Source: SAR324 cluster bacterium
Lineage (GTDB): Bacteria; SAR324; JACQKK01
DNA length: 11,746 bases
Reading direction: 5' to 3'
NCBI GenBank assembly: GCA_022572825.1
Contig: JACZVE010000051.1
Coordinates: 1 to 11,746 of the forward strand
The translations under genes were made by a program, and so were the position numbers. This document shows positions 1-4,985 of the stretch, piece after piece (positions within the stretch are counted from its first letter, which is position 1; each line of letters begins with the position of its first letter). Below the pieces are notes generated by a model, which ran no database searches, was not told where the DNA came from, and saw only the letters and a list, made by a program, of their open reading frames with translations.

Positions 1-219
1 AACGGCGCCCGCGCATTTTATCCCAGCCCTTACCACCGCTTGCGAGCCGCACTATGCGCCCGCTCCCCGTCCAGGGGACGGTTTGCGGTTCGACGGCGTA
101 CCCACTGCGGGTGACTGGAGCTAAGGAAATAGACACTACACAATAGGATGTGCCCGGAAAGTCCGACGCGAAATACAGTCATGCAGCACCAGGGCCTACA
201 GGTGGCGATTCCCGCTGGT
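1..219. other. non-coding flank downstream of the hydrogenase-like operon
   Basis: No convincing gene is seen between the window edge and the stop of the cytochrome b gene. A short hairpin (CCGTCC, loop AGG, GGACGG) lies at 67-81. It could end minus-strand transcription, but no T-run follows on either strand, so this is weak. On the minus strand an ATG at 16-14 is preceded by GGGATAAA and could start another gene running off the window; too little sequence is present to judge. Confidence 0.4.
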
Positions 220-792
220 TCAGGGCGCGTACAGATAGGCCAGTGCCCGTCTGAGTTCCACTATACCGCGAATGAGCAGGTTGATCAGCAAGATGGCGTA
301 CAAATAAGGAGTGAGCGGCCCGTGCATGACGCACCAGGTGGCGGGAGCAAGCAGGGGCAGCAGGGTGGCGCCATGGCGCAGTTGCACATAACATACGATC
401 CCGGAAAGCAGCAAGGCGCCGACGAGGATCCAGAATATCAGGCCCGCCCATCCGCGCCCGGAGCGCAGACCCTGTATCATTAACGAAAACGCCTCCGGAT
501 GGACCCCGCGCCTTTTGGCGATATACAGCAGCGCGCGCAGCACATTGCCCCCGATCTTTCCCATCACCGCCAGCAACAGCACCAGACCCGCCAAGGCGTG
601 GACGCTGCGCAGCACGGGCAGCGATACCAGGTTCAATTGGTATTCGATCCACTGCATCCAGGCGCCCGACGCGAGGAGTACCAACAGAGCAGCGATGACC
701 GCCCAGCTCGACAGCCGGGTTAAGCTCTCGTCGAATACGCTCAGCCAGACCCGCAGCCTGTCGGCGATCACATCGCGTCTAGTGAACCGCAT
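220..792 (-). CDS. HupC/HyaC-like cytochrome b subunit of a hydrogenase-like complex, lacking two haem ligands
   Basis: This 190-residue membrane protein has about four hydrophobic helices (roughly residues 30-48, 62-80, 114-134 and 160-178). It sits where hydrogenase operons encode the di-haem cytochrome b (HupC, HyaC, HydC) that passes electrons from the small subunit to quinone. The N-terminal segment aligns with the family pattern ending in R-L-W-H-W, but here reads R-L-S-S-W, so the helix-1 haem histidine is Ser29. His65 (helix 2) and His157 (before the last helix) are kept. The last ligand, expected 14 residues after His157, is Asn171. Two of four haem ligands therefore appear lost, and normal di-haem binding is doubtful. 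The ATG overlaps the end of the large-subunit gene by 14 bp, which suggests translational coupling. Membership rests on topology, partial motifs and gene order; overall similarity to HupC is low. It could now be mainly a membrane anchor. Confidence 0.75.
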   Translation of the reverse strand: MRFTRRDVIADRLRVWLSVFDESLTRLSSWAVIAALLVLLASGAWMQWIEYQLNLVSLPVLRSVHALAGLVLLLAVMGKIGGNVLRALLYIAKRRGVHPEAFSLMIQGLRSGRGWAGLIFWILVGALLLSGIVCYVQLRHGATLLPLLAPATWCVMHGPLTPYLYAILLINLLIRGIVELRRALAYLYAP

Positions 793-2275
793 CGGTCATG
801 CTGAAGGCGAAGGAGTGGACGATTCGGGACAGCGTGCGCTCGTGCGCGGGCAACGAGAGATCGTAGGCGCTCCGGTTCAGCGCGGTCTCCAGGCTGCCCG
901 TCTCGCCGCGTTCGTCCAACGGCGAGCCATTCCAGGTGCTCGGGGAGACGATGTCGTAGTGGACGATGCGGCCTTTCTCCAACACCATGCGATGCTGCAG
1001 CACCCCGGCCGGCGCCTCCACCAGTCCCAGTCCTTCTCCACTCACCGCAAACGGCTCGCCTTCCGGCGCGACGGTGGGATGGGCCGGATCCAGCTTGTCG
1101 AGCAGGGTTTCCGCGCGCTCCATCAGCCCTTGCATCTCCCCCAGGCGCGCGAGGATTCGTCCGCCCACGGTGTTTCCATCGGTCAGCGGAACCCCCAGGA
1201 GAAGCTCCAACTGGTCGGCAAAATCCGGGGACCCGATGTGGGCACCCGACAGGTTGGTAATTACCAAGCGGGCGATGCTGCCCGTTTCCATGGGCCGCTG
1301 GTAATAGCGGGGAGCCTTGATCCAACTGTAGGCGCCGGGTTTCTCCGGCGCCGGCACCGTCAGCGCACCCTGTGCTGCGGCTTGATCGGGAATGCGGTAG
1401 TGGGCGCTGTGGATCGACTCGGTGGCAACGGCGGCGAAAGGCTCCAGCCCGCCACCCAGCAAAACGCCGGACGGAAACATCGCACCCTCGACTGCGGAGG
1501 CTTCCTTCCCGGAGCCGGCGCACAGGTAGTCAGCGCTGCCCCGTCCGATGGTCTTCAGCTCCGGGTAGCGCTGCAGGAGCAACAGCCCGTCCCCCGGCAC
1601 CATCCCTTCAAGATGCGCGCGTACCGTGCCCAGCAACGCACGGAGCCTGAGAACGGCTGCTTCGCTGAGCGAGAGGTTGACACCGCCCGGCACCAGCGAC
1701 ATCACCATTGGAAACTTGCCCCCGACCAGGGCCATCATGCGTTGCATCTGCTCCAAGGCGCGCAACGCCTGCACGCGATGCTCCCACAGGCGGTCCAGTT
1801 CCTGCGCGGCAAACGGGTGCTCGAAGCGCTGCTGTGTCCAGTGGCCGGCGTCTTTGCCCGCAATGCCTTGCTGCATCCGCAGCAGCTCCGGAAACGAGCC
1901 GTCGTAGGCGCTCAGGCTGGCGAAAGGAAGGTAGTCGGGCAGGGCCTGGTAGTAGAACTGACGCAGGTGCGCGTGCAGCAGGGAGCAGGCGTGCAGCAGT
2001 TCCCGCAAGGCGATGCCATTTTCCGCCACCGGCAGGCTGCCCGCGTCCTCCCAGGCCGCCAAGGCCGCCAGCGCATGGCTGACGCCGGAATCGGCCGATA
2101 TTTGCTGGGTCAGATAGACCGCATCCTGCACAGGCCGGCCCAGCAGCAGGCGTTCGAAGTAGCGGGGCGGCCCTCCTTGCAAGCGCAGGTGGCCTTCATC
2201 GTCCTGCGCCAGGCTGACCCCACCTTCGAGACGGGCCAGCCGGAAACCCGCGGCCGCCATGTTGTTCGAAGTCAC
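779..2275 (-). CDS. [NiFe] hydrogenase large-subunit homologue lacking all Ni-Fe ligand cysteines
   Basis: The 498-residue product is clearly related to group 1 [NiFe] hydrogenase large subunits, which are usually about 550-620 residues. Conserved landmarks are R-Y-F-E (38-41, for RGxE), LTQ before the L1 motif, VSHALA (65-70), SLVPGGV (193-199), YSWIKAPRY (316-324), EAP.G (420-424) and STWN (446-449). The catalytic residues are gone. L1, normally R-I-C-G-V-C, reads Q58-I-S60-A-D-S63. L5, normally S-F-D-P-C-x-x-C-x-x-H, reads S-F-A-F-S492-M-T-D495-A-V-H498. The arginine of the EAPRG motif, which hangs over the active site, is Ala423. The protein stops at His498, exactly where a maturation protease would cut other family members, so there is no C-terminal extension. 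The GTG start is preferred because GGAGGAG lies 9 nt upstream and the gap to the small-subunit stop is 3 nt. A standard H2-splitting reaction is not expected. It is not HupK/HoxV (a shorter, cysteine-lacking assembly protein), since it pairs with its own small subunit and cytochrome. Confidence 0.93.
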   Translation of the reverse strand: MTSNNMAAAGFRLARLEGGVSLAQDDEGHLRLQGGPPRYFERLLLGRPVQDAVYLTQQISADSGVSHALAALAAWEDAGSLPVAENGIALRELLHACSLLHAHLRQFYYQALPDYLPFASLSAYDGSFPELLRMQQGIAGKDAGHWTQQRFEHPFAAQELDRLWEHRVQALRALEQMQRMMALVGGKFPMVMSLVPGGVNLSLSEAAVLRLRALLGTVRAHLEGMVPGDGLLLLQRYPELKTIGRGSADYLCAGSGKEASAVEGAMFPSGVLLGGGLEPFAAVATESIHSAHYRIPDQAAAQGALTVPAPEKPGAYSWIKAPRYYQRPMETGSIARLVITNLSGAHIGSPDFADQLELLLGVPLTDGNTVGGRILARLGEMQGLMERAETLLDKLDPAHPTVAPEGEPFAVSGEGLGLVEAPAGVLQHRMVLEKGRIVHYDIVSPSTWNGSPLDERGETGSLETALNRSAYDLSLPAHERTLSRIVHSFAFSMTDAVH

Positions 2276-2278
2276 CGC

Positions 2279-3289
2279 TTAATGCTCCTCCCGCCGCGGC
2301 GCCGGTGCCCGCGTAGGCTGCGGTGCGGCAAATAGCACTCGCCGCAGCACCTGCAGCGCCATCCCGGCGCCGACCAACCCCAGCAGCCCATATCCGATGT
2401 GTTCCACACTGGCCCAGAACAGCGAGCGGCTGCCCGCGGCACCTCCGGAAAGGACGCCGTACAGTCCCACCCCACCGTGATCGGGAAATCCCGGCTCCGA
2501 GCAGCCGGTGCAGGGTCCGCCGGCCCCCACGCACCAGTTTTCGCCGTTGTTCCAACGGGCGGTCGGGCAGGTGTTGTGCGTGATAGGGCCTTTGCAGCCC
2601 AGCCGCAGCAGGCAGCCCTCCTCCCCGAAGCGGCGGGCGAAGCGGCCCGCTTCCAGATCTCCCCGCCGTTCGCACTGCGAACAGACCGTCTCGCCGTAAT
2701 AGATGAGCGGACGCCGGTGGGCATCGAGGCGGGGAAAGCCGAAGAACTCCAGGTGCGCCAGCACGCCCACCAGGTGATGGGGTGGGGTGGGCACGCCCGG
2801 CAATTTGATCAGGGGCGTTTGGGTGCGCTTGCAGAGGGTCTCGAAGCGGGCCACATCTTGCGCGGTGTGGGCAATTCCGCCGTAACAGGCGTCCGTGCCC
2901 ACGATTACGGCCGCCTTGGCCATCGCGAGCCGCTCGCTGAGCGGACCGCCCGCGCCAGGCTGCACCGCCTCGCTGGGCGGCAGTCGTTCCACTACGAAGA
3001 TGGGCGCCGCGGAGCCGGCCTCCCCGGCTGTCCGGTAACCGGTGGGCAGGATTCCCGCGTGCTCCTGCACGTCCCAGTGGACAGTCACCAACTCCAGGAA
3101 GCGGGGTAGCGCCTGCCCCAGCAGCGTCAGCAGATTGAGATCGTCACCGCCATCGTTGAGCCATATCAGCGCGGGGGGATTGGCCTGTGAGGTGAGCGCG
3201 TCCGCCACCTCCTCCATTGCCTTCAGCACCGCGGCACCGGAGGCGGAAACGGTGATCAGCTTGAAAAGCTCGCGGCGTGTGAGGTGCAT
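2279..3289 (-). CDS. [NiFe] hydrogenase small-subunit homologue, Tat-exported, without proximal cluster ligands
   Basis: This 336-residue protein has the full layout of a membrane-bound hydrogenase small subunit. It starts with a twin-arginine signal (T-R-R-E-L-F-K, residues 4-10), continues with an electron-transfer domain, and ends in a hydrophobic anchor (about 294-322), so it should face the periplasm. All four proximal [4Fe-4S] ligands are replaced. The CxxC after I-W-L becomes Asp49 and Asn52, the GTC position is Asp133, and the LPGC position is Val166. A Cys at 135 lies two residues off. The C-terminal clusters are kept: distal Cys203 (where His is usual), Cys206, Cys226 and Cys232; medial Cys241, Cys260 and Cys263. 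An additional Cys253 takes the place of the usual proline in NWPV. The Cys206-Cys226 spacing is 5 residues shorter than usual. It is the first gene of the operon, with a weak ribosome site (GGA) before the ATG. Family assignment is firm; function is open. Confidence 0.92.
   Translation of the reverse strand: MHLTRRELFKLITVSASGAAVLKAMEEVADALTSQANPPALIWLNDGGDDLNLLTLLGQALPRFLELVTVHWDVQEHAGILPTGYRTAGEAGSAAPIFVVERLPPSEAVQPGAGGPLSERLAMAKAAVIVGTDACYGGIAHTAQDVARFETLCKRTQTPLIKLPGVPTPPHHLVGVLAHLEFFGFPRLDAHRRPLIYYGETVCSQCERRGDLEAGRFARRFGEEGCLLRLGCKGPITHNTCPTARWNNGENWCVGAGGPCTGCSEPGFPDHGGVGLYGVLSGGAAGSRSLFWASVEHIGYGLLGLVGAGMALQVLRRVLFAAPQPTRAPAPRREEH
2285..2291 (-). promoter_or_regulatory. ribosome binding site of the large-subunit gene
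   Basis: GGAGGAG on the minus strand, inside the last codons of the small-subunit gene, lies 9 nt before the GTG at 2275-2273. It supports GTG over the in-frame ATG five codons downstream. Confidence 0.6.
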
Positions 3290-3403
3290 CGTCCGTGACG
3301 GTGGCTCCGCAACGATTGCGTGCCCGTACTTTGCATCGGATTTTGAAGAGGTGGACCCTCGATGGATAGCCTGAATGTTCCCGCAAGGGGTGGCGCCCTA
3401 TAA

Positions 3404-3409
3404 ATTATA
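3404..3409 (-). promoter_or_regulatory. possible -10 box of the hydrogenase-like operon
   Basis: TATAAT on the minus strand lies in an AT-rich island (about 3399-3411) within GC-rich DNA, roughly 115 bp before the small-subunit start. The region 16-18 bp upstream does not resemble TTGACA, so if this is a promoter it probably needs an activator. The island is nearly palindromic and could also work towards the plus strand. Confidence 0.3.
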
Positions 3410-3569
3410 TGAGGCACCATACCGCGGGGTTACCGGATGATCGCTGCCGGTCCGTCATTCCTGCCTCGACCAGGTCGTGTGCCAAACATTGTTTTTTTCC
3501 TTGCCAACAAATTTTTGTTTGTGTTAGGAAATACTCACGACCGGAAATTCCGTCACCCGAATAGCAGTC

Positions 3570-3608
3570 CGGGTATGGCCTTCGGGCATAGCGTTCGGGT
3601 ATGGCATT
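3570..3608. repeat. three tandem 13-bp repeats
   Basis: Three head-to-tail copies start at 3570 (CGGGTATGGCCTT), 3583 (CGGGCATAGCGTT) and 3596 (CGGGTATGGCATT), followed by a partial CGG. The first and third differ at one position; the middle copy differs from each at three. A fourth, much poorer copy may precede them. A 13-bp period upstream of two divergent units suggests a multi-site protein binding region, but a small slippage-made minisatellite is also possible. Confidence 0.75.
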
Positions 3609-3755
3609 CGGAGAAGCGGCTACCGTGCCATCCATGGAGCAACTGTTGCGGTGACCGCCAAGGAGGGTTCGTCGGTCGGGCGCACGGATTGCGCCTCTCC
3701 CGTCAATGAATTGCCCTGGCCGCTTCTCCTCACCATCAATTGTTAACCTCACAGC

Positions 3756-3789
3756 GCAGTGTCACGGCAGTGTCACCGTGCAGTGCCAC
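3756..3789. repeat. triplicated GCAGTGNCAC operator-like array
   Basis: GCAGTGTCAC occurs at 3756-3765 and 3767-3776, and GCAGTGCCAC at 3780-3789. Each contains the palindrome GTG-N-CAC, and starts are 11 and 13 bp apart, close to one helical turn. The array ends 79 bp before the S24 repressor gene. By analogy with LexA/CI-type regulators this could be an autoregulatory operator; that is inference. Confidence 0.6.
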
Positions 3790-3868
3790 AGCACCCCCGG
3801 TGGGACCACATCGGGGAGGACGCCGCTACGGCAACGGGCATGATCATCAACCGACAGAGTTGCACTAA

Positions 3869-4525
3869 ATGAGCACCATTGCCAACATTTTGAGAAATCG
3901 CATCGAGGCGTTGGGATACGGCGACATCAAGGAGTGCGCCAGGGTCTACGACATACCTTATGAGCTATTGCGCAAGGTCATCTCCAATGGCCACCTGCCC
4001 AAGGATACGACGTTGCTACTGTACTCGGAAAAGCTGGGGCTGAACGCCGCGGACCTGATTGCGGCCGCTTACCGGCAGAAGGCGCCCTCGAACATGCAAC
4101 ATATTTTCTCGGGCCGGCCCTTGCCCAAGCCGGCCCCCGACGAGCTGACGCGGTTGGTGCCGGTGTTGGGCCAGGCCGCGTGCGGCGCCTGGCTGGAATC
4201 GTACCCGATGGAGCCGGATCGGTACGAGCCGGTGGAACTGCGCGATCCGGACGCGTTTTTCGTGATCTCCGAGGGGGAGAGCATGGTTGGCGGCAATATC
4301 ATTCCCGGGGCGTTGCTGCTGGTCTCTCCCTCAGCCGCGGTCAGCAATGGGCAGATCGTGCTCGCGCGGCGTGGCGACGAGGAGTTCACGGTCAAAACGT
4401 ATTATCGCAAAGCCGACGGTACGACGATCCTGCAGCCGATGAATCCAGCCTTCGAGCCGATCATCGTCGATTCAGGCGAGCCGCTGACGGTGATGCGGAT
4501 TGCCGAGATCCGAATCAAGCTGTAG
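3869..4525 (+). CDS. LexA/CI-like S24 family repressor with self-cleaving peptidase domain
   Basis: The 218-residue protein has an N-terminal helix-turn-helix-like region (about 18-60, including V-Y-D-I-P-Y-E-L-L-R-K-V) and a C-terminal S24 peptidase domain (about 97-218). The catalytic serine is Ser138 in G-E-S-M and the lysine is Lys176 in F-T-V-K, 38 residues apart, like the 37 in LexA and UmuD. The predicted self-cleavage site is Cys105-Gly106 in V-L-G-Q-A-A-C-G; UmuD also cuts at Cys-Gly, LexA at Ala-Gly. Proteins of this class dimerise on operators and cleave themselves when RecA filaments form on damaged DNA. It is transcribed away from the hydrogenase-like operon, with an operator-like repeat array upstream. 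The ribosome site before the ATG is weak. It is too divergent at the N-terminus to be LexA itself and resembles prophage or stress repressors. No phage genes are nearby, and its target is unknown. Confidence 0.85.
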   Translation: MSTIANILRNRIEALGYGDIKECARVYDIPYELLRKVISNGHLPKDTTLLLYSEKLGLNAADLIAAAYRQKAPSNMQHIFSGRPLPKPAPDELTRLVPVLGQAACGAWLESYPMEPDRYEPVELRDPDAFFVISEGESMVGGNIIPGALLLVSPSAAVSNGQIVLARRGDEEFTVKTYYRKADGTTILQPMNPAFEPIIVDSGEPLTVMRIAEIRIKL

Positions 4526-4535
4526 CCGGCGTCAC

Positions 4536-4550
4536 TGCCGCCTCGCGGCA
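4536..4550 (+). terminator. short hairpin after the S24 repressor gene
   Basis: TGCCGC-CTC-GCGGCA is a perfect 6-bp stem with a 3-nt loop, starting 11 nt after the stop codon. No T-run follows, so it may only slow polymerase or protect the mRNA end. Confidence 0.35.
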
Positions 4551-4596
4551 AATGCAGGCCGGCGGCGATGGCCCTCCCGACACCGCGCTCTTGCCG

Positions 4597-4622
4597 CTGG
4601 CGCAAGGCCCGCGTTGCGCCGG
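4597..4622. terminator. GC-rich hairpin, possible terminator
   Basis: GGCGCAA (4599-4605) pairs perfectly with TTGCGCC (4614-4620) across an 8-nt loop, and can be extended by a T-G and a C-G pair to 9 bp. It is stable but not followed by a clear T-run, so termination is uncertain. Confidence 0.35.
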
Positions 4623-4860
4623 TAGTGTCTCAGTTTGCGAAAAATCACCCGCGAAGTTCAGGATGTATCGATGGGCCGCGCCCTTCGAGACGGTCTTCCG
4701 TGAAGCCCTCCTCAGGAACGCGGCTCGTGGAATCTGCTAGCGCCAGGGTTCTCACGTAGCCGCGCGGCTGAGGAGCCCACGTAGTGAGCGTCTCGCAGTC
4801 CCCGGCGGCGATTGGAAATATTCGATATGGCTCGTTGCAGTGCCGGACGTTATAATTTTC

Positions 4861-4879
4861 GTCATACGGTGATTATGAC
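4861..4879. repeat. inverted repeat upstream of fliR
   Basis: GTCATA and TATGAC are perfect 6-bp arms around a 7-nt spacer, just after the TATAAT at 4851-4856. The position fits a regulator site for the fliR-flhB unit. A second inverted repeat (TGATAT/ATATCA, 4901-4921) follows. No known flagellar regulator site was recognised. Confidence 0.35.
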
Positions 4880-4985
4880 TTGAAATGCCAGCGGTTAAGC
4901 TGATATAAGATCATGATATCATTGACATGCTGTTGTGCGGCATGCAGATCGGGAGAATGGACGTTTCCCATGCCCAGAGGCACTG

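Larger units (their letters stand above)
3290..3868. other. divergent intergenic region between hydrogenase-like operon and S24 repressor
   Basis: This 579-bp stretch separates two divergent transcription units. It holds an AT-rich palindromic patch with a TATAAT on the minus strand (3404-3409). It also holds a T-rich stretch with a perfect AACAAA-TT-TTTGTT inverted repeat (3506-3519), a 13-bp tandem repeat (3570-3608) and a triple GTGNCAC array (3756-3789). Reading frames through it on both strands have no recognisable protein features. I found no sigma-54 (GG-N10-GC) site of the type that drives many uptake hydrogenase operons. Confidence 0.6.
4526..4985. other. gene-poor region between the S24 repressor and fliR
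   Basis: I see no convincing gene in these 460 bp. The first part is GC-rich with two hairpins (4536-4550 and 4597-4622). From about 4810 it becomes AT-rich, with a TATAAT at 4851-4856 lacking a good -35 box and several inverted repeats: GTCATA/TATGAC at 4861-4879, TGATAT/ATATCA at 4901-4921, and CATGC/GCATG at 4926-4944. The AT-rich end probably contains the promoter and regulatory sites of fliR-flhB. No sigma-54 or sigma-28 flagellar promoter was recognised. Confidence 0.5.

Noticed and set aside
14..16. Minus-strand ATG with GGGATAAA upstream at the window edge
   Set aside because: Only about five codons are available, too few to support a gene.
779..2275. The large subunit as HupK/HoxV assembly protein
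   Set aside because: HupK also lacks the cysteines, but it is shorter and works without a small subunit and cytochrome b; here all three partners are encoded together.
515..2335. Long plus-strand open frame (about 606 codons) across the large-subunit and cytochrome genes
   Set aside because: It is antisense to the hydrogenase-like genes. Its product is Arg/Gln/His-rich with no family features, typical of the shadow frame of a GC-rich gene.
220..3289. The operon as a working uptake hydrogenase (HupSLC/HyaABC)
   Set aside because: Gene order and motifs fit, but all four Ni-Fe cysteines and all four proximal-cluster cysteines are absent, so the standard reaction cannot be assumed.
220..3289. 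Pseudogene cluster
   Set aside because: No frameshifts or internal stops, coupled starts and stops, intact Tat signal and anchor, and gained cysteines all argue against simple decay, although selection was not measured.
3405..3752. Minus-strand open frame of 115 codons in the divergent intergenic region
   Set aside because: No recognisable domain and no good ribosome site. It runs through the 13-bp repeat array and T-rich DNA, so a chance frame is more likely.
4180..4740. Plus-strand frame overlapping and extending past the S24 gene
   Set aside because: It overlaps the S24 gene in another frame, and its tail covers hairpins in the non-coding region; no protein features.
4829..4838. Possible sigma-54 site (TGGC...TTGC) upstream of fliR
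   Set aside because: The GG and GC elements are only 6 bp apart; sigma-54 promoters need 10.
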